From an uncultured Capnocytophaga sp. (lineage in GTDB: Bacteria > Bacteroidota > Bacteroidia > Flavobacteriales > Flavobacteriaceae): 55,167 bases of DNA. Positions 8,745-17,921 of the stretch are shown here, in pieces. The translations under genes and the position numbers were made by a program. Under the pieces are notes generated by a model. That model ran no database searches. It was not told the DNA's origin and was given only the letters and a program-made list of their open reading frames with translations. Each line of letters opens with the position of its first letter. The first letter of the stretch is position 1. The DNA lies in assembly GCF_938029845.1 (NCBI RefSeq), contig NZ_CALHGG010000031.1, positions 1 to 55,167 on the forward strand, written 5' to 3'.

Positions 8745-9920
8745 ATGAAAAAAATCTTCTTCTTCTTATTACTTCTCCTAATGGCAGAGAATATCTATGG
8801 AGAAGCACCTTTCTTCATAGAGAAAGACACCCTTGCATTGACCAAATCAGCACAATCAACCAATATTGATTTCTACTTCAATAGCAGTTTTTCTGCCTAT
8901 AAAACAAAGATTGCCCCTGCTTCAACAGGGTTCCGCCTAGAGGATGCAAGAATCTATCTTTATGGGAATTACAACAAAGATTTGTCTTATAATGTTCGTT
9001 TTCGCCTAAATCGTCCCTTTACACCCTCCTCACAAGACAATGCTTCGGTTGCCTTGGATATGGCTTTTCTTACCTATCGCTTTGGTAAGGATCGCCAATG
9101 GGACTTGAGATTAGGTAAGGCTTATGCGATGATAGGCTCTTATGAGATAGATATTCACCCCTTGTATGAATATATCTATGGAGATTATTTTAGTTATATC
9201 GTCAATCCCTTCCTTACAGTACTTCAATTAGATTATATGGTCAATGAACATCACAAAGTGGGAATACAAGGACATAATACCCTCAATGCTAAGTTTTCTG
9301 ACCACTTGGAGAGCAATGGTTTTATCTCTGGAGATTACTTACCCTCCAAAGCACCTATCGGGGGCTATGTCTATTGGTCTGGTTCCTTCTTTGATGGTGC
9401 ATTGCATACAAATTATTCCTATAATGTATCTCAGTTTGCCCAAGACTATTACACACATACATTTTCTCTTGGACATCAGCTAAAGATAGGAAAAAATTCC
9501 GCTTACTTAGATCTCATGTACTCTCATATGGGAGCAGACTATGCCCTAGTAGCTTCCAATATACTTAATCTCTATGAAGGACGTCCCAATAAAGTTATGT
9601 ATAAAAATATCGTTTATAAAGGTATCATATCTCGCTATGAATACCAATTTGATGACCACTGGAGTACCTCTGCCAAATTAGCAGTAGAGTTTGCTGGAAG
9701 TAAGAACCTGCTCAGTGAACACTTTCGCCAAAATTACAGTTATTTCCTTGCCATACAATATGAACCTTTGAAAACACAAGATTTCCGTTTCTATGGGGCT
9801 TATGTAGGCAATACTATTAATTATGCAGAAGCTCTCAATAGACCTTATGAGCAATTCCACAAAATAGCCATAGGAGCAGCTTACACCTTACCAATTTTAA
9901 AAAAACATTCAGCTCTCTAA
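8745..9920 (+). CDS. phosphate-selective porin O/P-like outer-membrane protein, copy 1
   Basis: The 391-aa protein starts at ATG 8745 with a signal peptide (MKKIFFFLLLLLMAENIYG). A TTG 15 nt upstream overlaps the -7 box and is rejected as start. The body is a beta-barrel with FRLEDARIYLYGNYNKDLSY, LTYRFGKDRQWDLRLGKAY and IHPLYEYIYGDY, typical of the Porin_O_P family. The C-terminus ends IAIGAAYTLPILKKH. The next gene, 19 nt downstream, is a clear paralogue aligning along its whole length. Substrate is unknown; phosphate or polyphosphate is only the family name. Confidence 0.82.
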   Translation: MKKIFFFLLLLLMAENIYGEAPFFIEKDTLALTKSAQSTNIDFYFNSSFSAYKTKIAPASTGFRLEDARIYLYGNYNKDLSYNVRFRLNRPFTPSSQDNASVALDMAFLTYRFGKDRQWDLRLGKAYAMIGSYEIDIHPLYEYIYGDYFSYIVNPFLTVLQLDYMVNEHHKVGIQGHNTLNAKFSDHLESNGFISGDYLPSKAPIGGYVYWSGSFFDGALHTNYSYNVSQFAQDYYTHTFSLGHQLKIGKNSAYLDLMYSHMGADYALVASNILNLYEGRPNKVMYKNIVYKGIISRYEYQFDDHWSTSAKLAVEFAGSKNLLSEHFRQNYSYFLAIQYEPLKTQDFRFYGAYVGNTINYAEALNRPYEQFHKIAIGAAYTLPILKKHSAL

Positions 9921-9939
9921 ATAGAAAATCATAATAGCC

Positions 9940-11103
9940 ATGTTAGGAAAAATAAAATTAATCATTACCTTAAGTATTTTAACACAGAATTTCATTCTCG
10001 CACAGAAAGACACTCTTACAGAACCTATTTCAGCAGAAAAGCTAAAAATAGAATTTTACTTCAGAGGAGGGTTTCTCTCGGACCATCATAGCCAAGAGAC
10101 ACTCTCTTCCTCCCGTTTTCAGATAGATAATGCACGTATAAATATTCAGGGGGATTACAACAAAGCTCTTTCTTACAGGGTACGCTTTCGTATGAACAAA
10201 CCCTTTGCAGCCACTTCACTAGATAATGGATCCGCAGCTTTGGATTATGCCTATATCACCTATCGCTTTGGAGCAAAAAGACAATGGGAAACCACTTTAG
10301 GCAAACAGCTTTCAGCAATGGGTTCTTTTGAGAAAGATATTAATCCGTTGTATGAATACATTTTTACTGATTATCTCAATGGAGTATATACTAATGTCTT
10401 TCTAGCAGGAGCACAGCTCTCCTACAAATTCAATCCCGAACACATAGTAGGAATACAGCTACACAATACACTGAATGAATCTTTTGCCAAACACCTAGAG
10501 AACAATCATTTCACAACTGACAACTATTCAGCTTCCAAGGCTCCCATAGGGGGCTATCTGTATTGGAATGGAATTTTCTTTGATGGAATGTTTAGGACTA
10601 AGTATTCCTACAACTTATCACAATTTGCCAAGGAATATTACACCCATTCGGTTTCTTTGGGCAACAAGTTACAAATAGGTAAGCATACTGCTTATTTGGA
10701 CTTGGTGTATTCCCATATGGGAGCGGACTTTGGACTTACTTCCTCAAGGCTACTGAGTATCCATGAAGGTCTGTCGGAAGGAGCCTTTATCATACATAAG
10801 AATATAGTATACAAATGTGCTGTATCCCGCTATGATTATCAGATTGATAATAGGTGGAGTCTCTCCGCCAAGCTAGGTATAGAGACTACAGGAAGTAAAA
10901 ATACACTCAATGAACAACTAAGAACTAACTATATTTACTTTCTTGCAGGACAATATGCTCCTTTTGTCAGTCAAGACTTGCGCTTCTATGTAGCTTATGT
11001 AGGCAATCAGATTACTTATACTGAAGCTCTAAAGAAACCCAACGAACAATTGCATCGTATAGCAGTAGGAGCCTATTATACCTTGCCTGTTTTCAAACGA
11101 TAA
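9940..11103 (+). CDS. phosphate-selective porin O/P-like outer-membrane protein, copy 2
   Basis: The 387-aa protein has a signal peptide ending ILAQ and the same barrel as the upstream gene. Matching pairs include ITYRFGAKRQWETTLGKQL with LTYRFGKDRQWDLRLGKAY, and KAPIGGYLYWNGIFFDGMF with KAPIGGYVYWSGSFFDGAL. More than half of the aligned residues look identical by eye, so this is an old tandem duplication. Copy 2 has four extra residues in the loop near LSEGAFIIHKNIVYK. The final strand ends YTLPVFKR in place of YTLPILKKHSAL. The pair is probably cotranscribed. Differences concentrated in loops would suit different cargo, but this is inference. Confidence 0.82.
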   Translation: MLGKIKLIITLSILTQNFILAQKDTLTEPISAEKLKIEFYFRGGFLSDHHSQETLSSSRFQIDNARINIQGDYNKALSYRVRFRMNKPFAATSLDNGSAALDYAYITYRFGAKRQWETTLGKQLSAMGSFEKDINPLYEYIFTDYLNGVYTNVFLAGAQLSYKFNPEHIVGIQLHNTLNESFAKHLENNHFTTDNYSASKAPIGGYLYWNGIFFDGMFRTKYSYNLSQFAKEYYTHSVSLGNKLQIGKHTAYLDLVYSHMGADFGLTSSRLLSIHEGLSEGAFIIHKNIVYKCAVSRYDYQIDNRWSLSAKLGIETTGSKNTLNEQLRTNYIYFLAGQYAPFVSQDLRFYVAYVGNQITYTEALKKPNEQLHRIAVGAYYTLPVFKR

Positions 11104-11129
11104 TTACGAATTAAATCATTTCCTTTTGT

Positions 11130-12281
11130 ATGGAAAATTTCCAGATGGTAGCCAAAACCTTTTTTGGTTTTGAAGATATTTTAGAAAAAGAACTACGAAC
11201 ATTAGGTGCCATGAATGTAAAAAAAGGGGTACGAAGTGTTTCTTTTTCAGGTGATAAAGGCTTTATGTATAAGGCTAACCTATCCCTACGTACTGCCTTG
11301 AAGATTCTCAAGCCTATCTACTCCTTTGAAGTACGCAATGAGAAGGATTACTATCAAAAACTCTATCAGTATGATTGGAGTCGCTTATTCTCCCCTACAC
11401 AGACTTTTGCTGTGGAGGTAACCTTGGCTACTGACCTCTTCAATCATACTCAATACATGGCATTGAGGGCTAAAGATGCTATCGTAGACAAGTTCCGCGC
11501 TCAGCAGGGAAAGCGCCCCAATATAGACACACTTCACCCTGATATTCAACTATTTGTACACATACAAAAAGATAATAAAGTTGTTGTCTCCTTAGATACT
11601 TCAGGGGAATCACTACACCATCGTGGTTACCGTACCCAGACCAATATAGCCCCTATCAACGAAGTGCTTGCTGCAGGTATATTGTTGCTCAGTGGTTGGG
11701 AAGGACAAAGTGATTTCCTAGATCCTATGTGTGGGAGTGGTACCTTCTTGGTCGAGGCAGCTATGATTGCTTGTAATATTCCAGCCTCTCTGCATCGCAA
11801 GGAATTTGCCTTTGAAAAATGGACTGATTATGATGTGGATTTGTTTGAAACTATCTTTGATAGTTCTCTTGCAAAAGCCAAAGAGTTTTCTCACCAGATA
11901 TATGGTTATGATAAGGCACCTTCGGCAGTGATGAAGGCAAAGGAAAATGTAAAAAATGCACAACTCAGCGAGTATATCACTATTCGCCAACAGGATTTTT
12001 TTAAGTCTAAAAAGGAGAATGACAGACCTCTCTTTATGGTATTCAATCCTCCTTATGGCGAACGATTGGAAATAAACCCTCAGGTATTCTACCAGCAAAT
12101 AGGTGATACCCTTAAGCACGGCTATACCAACACTCAAGCCTGGTTTATCACCTCCAACCTTGAAGCCCTTAAGTCGGTAGGATTACGCCCTTCTCGTAAG
12201 ATAAAACTATTCAACGGAAAGTTAGAGAGCCGATTGGTAAATTACGCTATCTATGAAGGAAGTAAAAAAGTAAAGCAGTAA
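11130..12281 (+). CDS. THUMP-domain class I SAM-dependent RNA methyltransferase (RlmL/TrmN-like)
   Basis: The 383-aa protein has an N-terminal ferredoxin-like/THUMP region (about 1-165, with FAVEVTLATDLFNHTQYMAL and DTSGESLHHRGYR). A Rossmann methyltransferase domain follows, with DFLDPMCGSGTFLVEAAMIA near 195-215 and the catalytic FNPPYGERLE near 303-312. NPPY motifs mark N-methylation of guanine or adenine. It matches the N-terminal half of RlmL, which makes m2G2445 in 23S rRNA, and its TrmN relatives; the RlmK half is absent. It converges on the next gene with a 2-nt gap. Confidence 0.9.
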   Translation: MENFQMVAKTFFGFEDILEKELRTLGAMNVKKGVRSVSFSGDKGFMYKANLSLRTALKILKPIYSFEVRNEKDYYQKLYQYDWSRLFSPTQTFAVEVTLATDLFNHTQYMALRAKDAIVDKFRAQQGKRPNIDTLHPDIQLFVHIQKDNKVVVSLDTSGESLHHRGYRTQTNIAPINEVLAAGILLLSGWEGQSDFLDPMCGSGTFLVEAAMIACNIPASLHRKEFAFEKWTDYDVDLFETIFDSSLAKAKEFSHQIYGYDKAPSAVMKAKENVKNAQLSEYITIRQQDFFKSKKENDRPLFMVFNPPYGERLEINPQVFYQQIGDTLKHGYTNTQAWFITSNLEALKSVGLRPSRKIKLFNGKLESRLVNYAIYEGSKKVKQ

Positions 12282-12283
12282 TG

Positions 12284-12994
12284 CTAATCATCTATCTGTA
12301 GCTTGGCTAAGTAGTTGAAGGCATCACCTTCTTCTAGCAATTCACAGCTAAGGCCATTGTGATAGGCAGCATTCTGAAAAGTATTATAATCCAAGAAGAG
12401 CCAAGGGAAGGAGTCTTTCTTTCCCTTGTAGCTTATAGTATAAGTAAGTTCACCATAATAATCAGCATCTTCTGCTATAGGAACTATGTACCCTCCATCT
12501 TCATCTTGATCAAACATATAGATAATATCAGTAGAAGTAGCCAAAATCTGCCCCGTTGGAGTTAGGAGTGATTTCAATTTTTGTAAATATATGTCTATTT
12601 TTGCAAGCTTCTGACAAATACCTATCCCATTCATCAACATAAGAATTGTATCAAACTTACCATTATATTCAAGCACATCGGCACATACAGTTTGTTTCAC
12701 GCCCCTACATTTACATACCTCAATGGCTGAAGGAGATACATCAAGAGCAACTACATCTAAACCTTTTTCTTGTAAGTATAGAACATGAGATCCTGTACCT
12801 GCCCCTACATCCAATATCCGTCCTTTTGCCATGGTAAGAGCGGATTGTTCTAAAGGAATCATTTGGGGAAAAGTACGGAAAAAGTGAGAGCGAAAAAGAA
12901 TTTCTTTCTCTGAAATATTTGTTTCTACATATACATCTTCCAATCGGTCACCCTTTTGATAATCCAAGAGTGCGTTTCCTAACAAATCCAACAT
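12284..12994 (-). CDS. class I SAM-dependent methyltransferase (small molecule type)
   Basis: The 236-aa protein has a clear SAM-binding motif I, GRILDVGAGTGSHVLYLQEKG, followed by motif II VVALDVSPSAIEVCK, an acidic CADVLEY and the post-III segment FDTILMLMNGIGI. The C-terminal part with EDADYYGELTYTISYKGKKD probably binds the substrate, which is unknown. It is the last gene of a minus-strand group behind the LptF/G permease (12 nt apart). Confidence 0.85.
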   Translation of the reverse strand: MLDLLGNALLDYQKGDRLEDVYVETNISEKEILFRSHFFRTFPQMIPLEQSALTMAKGRILDVGAGTGSHVLYLQEKGLDVVALDVSPSAIEVCKCRGVKQTVCADVLEYNGKFDTILMLMNGIGICQKLAKIDIYLQKLKSLLTPTGQILATSTDIIYMFDQDEDGGYIVPIAEDADYYGELTYTISYKGKKDSFPWLFLDYNTFQNAAYHNGLSCELLEEGDAFNYLAKLQIDD

Positions 12995-13006
12995 GTAATT
13001 AAGAAT

Positions 13007-14437
13007 TTATTTTTTAATGAAGCGTTTCTTTATTTTATGTACTAATTCACCAAAGTTTCCTACAGATTTGTCTTCATTGACAAAGATAGTGAGATATACT
13101 CCTAAAGGTAATAAGAAAAAAGTAGGAATCCAAGGTGCTATATAAGGGTTTATATTCCCATTGGTAGCCATGTTCTTTGTGAGTAATCCAGAGAAATAAT
13201 AAGCCAAAAAAAGCCCTATGGCTACTACCAAAGGCATGCCTACTCCCCCCTTACGGATCACAGCCCCTAGCGGAGCCGCTACGAAAAAGAGCACAAAGCA
13301 GGTAATGGCCAATGCAATCTTATCACTTAAGGTCAAGCGGTAGACATTGATTAGTTTCTGTTGGTACTCCATATTCTCCTTGTTGTTATCTATATTATTG
13401 ATAAGGGAAGAGATATTATCTTTGGCCAAACTATATATCTGAGAGCGCTCACTATCAGCCTTGTACCTGTCTATCAAATCAGCTACACTTTTGACTTTTT
13501 CTTTTACTGATGTTTTTTCAATAGATTGATTTTCAGAAATATAATTCATTCCTGTTCGTCTATAGAAGTTTTCTCCGAAATCCTTCACTTCCTGCCTATA
13601 ATCACCAACAATAGAGTCTAAGGTATAAGACAATTGACTTATATTCATCGTCCTATAATAATCTTTTTCTGCATTCTCATTATAATTAATGTCCTCATTA
13701 AGTGAACTAATATCTATGTTGAGGATATGCGTCTTGAATTTAGCTTTTACAAAGGGAAAATTAGCATTCTGCTCATTATCCACATCTTCGTAGTAAGAAC
13801 CATCTTTGAGCACCAATTGTAGAATATCTGAACCTTTCTTATGTCCTGAGAGTGTTCCGTTTTTTGCCTTTATAACAGTACGACTTTGATCTTTAACATT
13901 GATTTTATGGATAACTATATCATGGAGGAATTCTCCATTTTCTCCTGTTTTTCTTCCTACTTTTATAGAAAAATTCTGTACATTATTGAATATTCCTTGA
14001 CTTATAGCCAGTGAAGGTTGTTTGTTCCTAATACTTTCCCTAAGTGCTACCACTTTTCTATTAGACCAAGGTTGTAGGTTATTAAAGGTAAAAAAGACTG
14101 CAATACTGAGTAATAACATAAAGACAATAAGCGTACGAGAAGCTTTCAGCAAAGACACTCCCGACGCTTTCATGGCAGCCAACTCATAACTCTCTCCCAA
14201 GGCTCCCAATGTCATAATGGACGACAATACCACTGTAAGTGGCAGGATAAGAGGGATAAGATTAGGTAGCATAAGGGCTATGAATTTTATTACAACAAAT
14301 ATACTCAAGCCTTTACCTACTAGCTCGTCTATATAAAGCCAAATTGTTTGGAAAATAAAAATCAGTGTAATAATAAAAAGAGAAGCTATGAAATTGTAGA
14401 TAAAGCGAGATAATATGTAACGATCTAATATTTTCAT
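13007..14437 (-). CDS. LptF/LptG family permease (YjgP/YjgQ)
   Basis: The 476-aa protein is one subunit of the transmembrane pair that works with LptB to extract LPS from the inner membrane and pass it to LptC. The N-terminus has helices near residues 15-35, 55-80 and 100-120 (FIASLFIITLIFIFQTIW; LPNLIPLILPLTVVLSSIMTL). A periplasmic beta-jellyroll follows (about 130-380), then helices near 385-455. The EL/AAMKASGVSLL coupling helix after TM2 is well conserved. Only one LptF/G protein is encoded here; the second must lie elsewhere. It follows the LolA-like gene by 30 nt. Confidence 0.9.
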   Translation of the reverse strand: MKILDRYILSRFIYNFIASLFIITLIFIFQTIWLYIDELVGKGLSIFVVIKFIALMLPNLIPLILPLTVVLSSIMTLGALGESYELAAMKASGVSLLKASRTLIVFMLLLSIAVFFTFNNLQPWSNRKVVALRESIRNKQPSLAISQGIFNNVQNFSIKVGRKTGENGEFLHDIVIHKINVKDQSRTVIKAKNGTLSGHKKGSDILQLVLKDGSYYEDVDNEQNANFPFVKAKFKTHILNIDISSLNEDINYNENAEKDYYRTMNISQLSYTLDSIVGDYRQEVKDFGENFYRRTGMNYISENQSIEKTSVKEKVKSVADLIDRYKADSERSQIYSLAKDNISSLINNIDNNKENMEYQQKLINVYRLTLSDKIALAITCFVLFFVAAPLGAVIRKGGVGMPLVVAIGLFLAYYFSGLLTKNMATNGNINPYIAPWIPTFFLLPLGVYLTIFVNEDKSVGNFGELVHKIKKRFIKK

Positions 14438-14467
14438 AAAAGAGGATTTGCCTTATGACCTAAGTGC

Positions 14468-15109
14468 TTATTTATTAATGTAATATCCCATTTTTTTGTA
14501 TTTGGCTTCATTGAAGACAAACTCATTGCCACTCAAGGGTTGATTGGTCTTAAATTCGTTGATCGTAATGGTTGTTTTAGCCTCATTCTTGCCTACCTGT
14601 ATAAGGTTATAAATATGCTTGGTAGTGGTATCTATTCCAAGTAAAATCAGCTTAATATCGGAAGATGGTTTAGTTGGTTTTAGTTCTATATACTGTATCT
14701 TACGTCCTTTTACTTGCTGTACAATATCCCATTTGTAGGAAAAATCTTTTTTGTAGAAAGTCAGCATTTCAGAGGGCTTAATCATCTGGTCATCTTTGTT
14801 TTCAGTATCCTCTATAGTTACCTCCTCATTTTCAGGAACAATAGAATATATCTTTTTACCATCAAAGATTTTAGTAACTCCCATATAGTTAAGCAGATAC
14901 TTCTGTCCACTAAGGGTTACATCACCTCTGGTATCCTGCTTGATACGCTCTTTTGCGTTCTCAAAAGAATAGCGAAAGTCAATATAAATATTATTATAAG
15001 AAGTTACTTTTTTATAGACTTCATCTAAAAGGGCCTTAGCCTTAGTGGCATTCTGTGCTTGGGAAAGGGATGCCATAAGAGCAAAAACTAGTAAAAATAT
15101 TCTTTTCAT
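14468..15109 (-). CDS. lolA: LolA-like outer-membrane lipoprotein carrier
   Basis: The 213-aa protein has a signal peptide (MKRIFLLVFALMASLSQAQ) and the LolA/LppX fold: ALLDEVYKKVTSYNNIYIDF, GDVTLSGQKYLLNYMGVTKIFDGKKIYSIVPENEEV, and DIKLILLGIDTTTKHIYNLIQ. LolA shuttles lipoproteins across the periplasm. A LolC/E-type permease is encoded separately near 34.5 kb. It begins a minus-strand unit with the LptF/G permease, which groups two envelope transport functions. The exact role (LolA versus a general lipid carrier) is inferred from fold and length. Confidence 0.83.
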   Translation of the reverse strand: MKRIFLLVFALMASLSQAQNATKAKALLDEVYKKVTSYNNIYIDFRYSFENAKERIKQDTRGDVTLSGQKYLLNYMGVTKIFDGKKIYSIVPENEEVTIEDTENKDDQMIKPSEMLTFYKKDFSYKWDIVQQVKGRKIQYIELKPTKPSSDIKLILLGIDTTTKHIYNLIQVGKNEAKTTITINEFKTNQPLSGNEFVFNEAKYKKMGYYINK

Positions 15110-15468
15110 CTTTGTAATAATAAATGCCCACTATACAGCAATAATTATGCCATTTTTTGAGAGAAAGATAAAAAGCAAAAGTAATAGTAAGGTAAATGAT
15201 AGGTAGGAAAAAACAAAACAACCTAACAATATGATAATAAACAAATTACATCTTGATAAAAGTAATAATTCAGACCACTCTCAATCTAGGTAAAACCTTA
15301 GGTAGAGATGCAAATTATTACACCCTACTCAGTTAGGAATTACAAATTTTCTGACTATTGATTCGTATTACTAATTGATATTATTATGTCAAAATTCAAA
15401 ACTATTTTTTTGTCTGAGTGAAAAAATAATTGTAATTTTGACCCAAATTTTATTAGCTCAATCATAGC
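15110..15468. other. 359-bp divergent intergenic region between lolA and gldF
   Basis: AT-rich and without an ORF of useful length. It contains the gldF promoter (15409-15440) and a minus-strand TACTTTTG (15176-15183) that could be a -7 box for lolA, although no TTG sits at the right distance. A weak inverted repeat (CTAGGT/ACCTTAG) lies near 15287-15302. Nothing else is recognisable. Confidence 0.5.
15409..15440 (+). promoter_or_regulatory. Bacteroidota-type promoter for gldFG
   Basis: TTTG at 15409-15412 and TAATTTTG at 15433-15440 match the -33 and -7 consensus with a 20-nt spacer. The gldF ATG lies 28 nt beyond the -7 box. Confidence 0.7.
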
Positions 15469-16188
15469 ATGAATGCTTTGTTCAAAAAAGAAATTCGTTA
15501 CTTCTTTACCTCAGCTATTGGCTATGTTGTTATAGGCGCTTTTATGCTCTTTAGTAGCCTTTTCCTTTGGGTACTATCAGGAGAATACAATATTTTCCAG
15601 ACGGGTTTTGCTTCCTTACAACCTTTCTTTTTACTTTCTGCATGGATTTTTGTATTTCTTATCCCTGCTCTTACGATGCGTATTATCTCTGAGGAAAAAC
15701 GCAGTGGTATGCTTCCCCTACTTTTTACTTATCCTATATCGGTATGGCGTATCATTCTTGCCAAATACCTCTCAATACTTACTATTCTGCTCATTCTTTT
15801 GGCATTCTCAGGTATATATGTATATATAGTATGGCAAGTAGGCGCTCCTAAAGGAAATATAGATATGGCCAGTACCATAGGCTCTTATATTGCCCTTTTC
15901 TTATTGGGAGCTACCTTTGTTGCAGTAGGTATGTTTGCTTCTGCTATGAGTCAGAATCAGATTATTGCTTTTGTAATTGCTACTTTTCTGAATTTCTTTT
16001 TGTTTTTTGGATTAGATGAACTTGTAGGACTCTTTACCTCCAATTCACTTTTTTCTTTTGGCTTCAAGGTACATTTTGAAGACATTAGTCGTGGCGTAAT
16101 CGATACAAGAAACATTGTTTATTTCTCTTGTTTTGCTTTCTTTTTTTTATATTTAACCGAACTTTCTTTGCAGACTGAAAAAAAATGA
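15469..16188 (+). CDS. gldF: gliding motility ABC transporter permease GldF
   Basis: GldF is the ABC-2 type permease of the GldA-GldF-GldG transporter needed for gliding in Flavobacterium johnsoniae. The 239-aa protein has about six hydrophobic helices (IGYVVIGAFMLFSSLFLWVL, LSAWIFVFLIPALTMRII, IALFLLGATFVAVGMFASAM). It carries the family segment MRIISEEKRSGMLPLLFTYP on the cytoplasmic side. The stop overlaps the gldG start as ATGA, so the two are translationally coupled. The ATPase gldA is not in this window, consistent with its separate location in other Flavobacteriia. Confidence 0.92.
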   Translation: MNALFKKEIRYFFTSAIGYVVIGAFMLFSSLFLWVLSGEYNIFQTGFASLQPFFLLSAWIFVFLIPALTMRIISEEKRSGMLPLLFTYPISVWRIILAKYLSILTILLILLAFSGIYVYIVWQVGAPKGNIDMASTIGSYIALFLLGATFVAVGMFASAMSQNQIIAFVIATFLNFFLFFGLDELVGLFTSNSLFSFGFKVHFEDISRGVIDTRNIVYFSCFAFFFLYLTELSLQTEKK

Positions 16189-17846
16189 AATCCATAAAGA
16201 AACCTCTTTTTTCCATTTGCTTATTACTACTCCTCTTAAGTGGAATTATTGGAGTGAGTCAGCTGCTATATAAGCGGTTTGACCTCACTGTGGACAAGCG
16301 CTATACTCTATCCCCTACAACCCAACAACTACTCGCCCAGATCAAGGGGCCGATAGACATTAAGGTATTGCTCAAGGGAAATATACCCGCTGAATACAAA
16401 CGCCTGCAGACAGAAACGCTACAACTATTGGAAGAATATAAGGCAGCCAATAAAAATATCCATTTTGATTTTGTCAATCCCTTGGAAGGAAAAGATGTGG
16501 ATAGCGAGTTACAAGCTCTTAGTGCAGAAGGTTTTACCCCTCTTATGATTACCTCTACCATTCAGGGAAAAACCTCTGAGGAATATATCCTACCTTGGGC
16601 TATTATTACAAGAGGAGACAAACAGGAGAGAGTACCCTTACTACGCAACAAGCTAGGGGCTTCCTCTCAAGAAAAAATAGAATTTTCCGTACAAAATCTG
16701 GAATATGCCTTCTCCGATGCACTGTATAAGATACTCTTAGAAAAACAAAAAAACATAGCCATTATCAGAAGTAATGGCACCTTATCCGATATCCAGATTG
16801 CTGACTTTTTACGTTTGGAACAGAATTACTATCACTTGGCACCTTTTGTCTTGGACTCAGTAGCTACCGCTCCAGAGAAAACTCTAAAACAGCTCTCTAC
16901 TTTTCAGCTATGTATCATCGCTAAGCCTACTGAACCCTTTACTGATGAGCAAAAACAAGTCCTTGATCAATATATCATGAATGGAGGGCGGGTATTATGG
17001 TTATTAGACCCTGTCGCTGCCTCCATGGACGAACTATTCCGTCAGCAAGGACGTACCATGGCTATGCCACAAGACCTTAATTTGACAGATATGCTCTTTA
17101 AGTATGGGGTACGCCTAAATTATGATCTTATCAATGACTGGTACTTTACCCAAATTGTAGTAGCTCAAGGCAGTGGTAGCCAAACCCAATACACCCCTAT
17201 CCCTTGGGTATACTCCCCTATGATCCTATCGGCTAACAACCACATGATCAATAAAAACTTAGACGGCATCCGACTACAATTCGTCAGTAGTATAGATACA
17301 CTAAGTAATGGTATCAAGAAATCCATTCTGCTATCCTCCTCTCCCCTTTCTAAGCAAGAGGGTACCCCTAAGGAACTTATACTTGATTTTCCAGAGAAAA
17401 CAACTGAAGGCTATGAAAAAGGAAATTTCCCAGTAGCAGTACTGCTAGAGGGGAGCTTTACCTCTGCTTTTAAGAATAGGGTAAAGCCTATCGCCCAACT
17501 CCAGAGCAAAGACCAAAGCGAACCTAACAAAATGATTGTTATCTCCGATGGTGATATTATCCGCAACGATATTCAGCAGGGAGAACCCTTAGAATTGGGG
17601 TATGACAAATGGACAAACCAGTACTTTGACAACAAAGCTTTTCTGCAAAACTGTGTCAATTATCTCTTGGATGATACTGCATTCTTGAGCCTACGTAACA
17701 AAAAGGTTTCTTTGGCCTTCTTAGATAAGAAAGCATTAGAAAAAGATATAACCTACTGGAAATTAATTGCTTTTGTAGTACCTTTGCTGAGTCTTGCCAT
17801 ACTAGGTTTAGGGATAAGATTCTGGTACAAAAAACGATTTTCTTAA
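16185..17846 (+). CDS. gldG: gliding motility-associated ABC transporter substrate-binding protein GldG
   Basis: The 553-aa protein has an N-terminal membrane anchor (about 9-30), then RFDLTVDKRYTLSPTTQQLL and the ABC_transp_aux region (PIDIKVLLKGNIPAEYKRL). A sugar/nucleotide-like domain with YIMNGGRVLWLLDPVAASMDE follows, and a C-terminal helix (YWKLIAFVVPLLSLAILGLG). The order matches GldG/IFT52-like proteins of the GldAFG complex. It overlaps gldF by 4 nt and is followed 75 nt later by dnaN, which has its own -7 box. Confidence 0.92.
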   Translation: MKSIKKPLFSICLLLLLLSGIIGVSQLLYKRFDLTVDKRYTLSPTTQQLLAQIKGPIDIKVLLKGNIPAEYKRLQTETLQLLEEYKAANKNIHFDFVNPLEGKDVDSELQALSAEGFTPLMITSTIQGKTSEEYILPWAIITRGDKQERVPLLRNKLGASSQEKIEFSVQNLEYAFSDALYKILLEKQKNIAIIRSNGTLSDIQIADFLRLEQNYYHLAPFVLDSVATAPEKTLKQLSTFQLCIIAKPTEPFTDEQKQVLDQYIMNGGRVLWLLDPVAASMDELFRQQGRTMAMPQDLNLTDMLFKYGVRLNYDLINDWYFTQIVVAQGSGSQTQYTPIPWVYSPMILSANNHMINKNLDGIRLQFVSSIDTLSNGIKKSILLSSSPLSKQEGTPKELILDFPEKTTEGYEKGNFPVAVLLEGSFTSAFKNRVKPIAQLQSKDQSEPNKMIVISDGDIIRNDIQQGEPLELGYDKWTNQYFDNKAFLQNCVNYLLDDTAFLSLRNKKVSLAFLDKKALEKDITYWKLIAFVVPLLSLAILGLGIRFWYKKRFS

Positions 17847-17884
17847 TATTTAGTCAAAAATTTTATAGTTCCCTTTTTTTGAAA

Positions 17885-17892
17885 TACCTTTG
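17885..17892 (+). promoter_or_regulatory. -7 box upstream of dnaN
   Basis: TACCTTTG matches the TAnnTTTG consensus, 29 nt before the dnaN ATG. No TTG is visible at the ideal -33 spacing. Confidence 0.45.
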
Positions 17893-17921
17893 CACATATT
17901 TTAAACGCATAAAAGCATATC

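Noticed and set aside
11718..12137. 139-codon minus-strand ORF inside the RNA methyltransferase gene
   Set aside because: It lies wholly inside a well-supported gene and has no recognisable domain.
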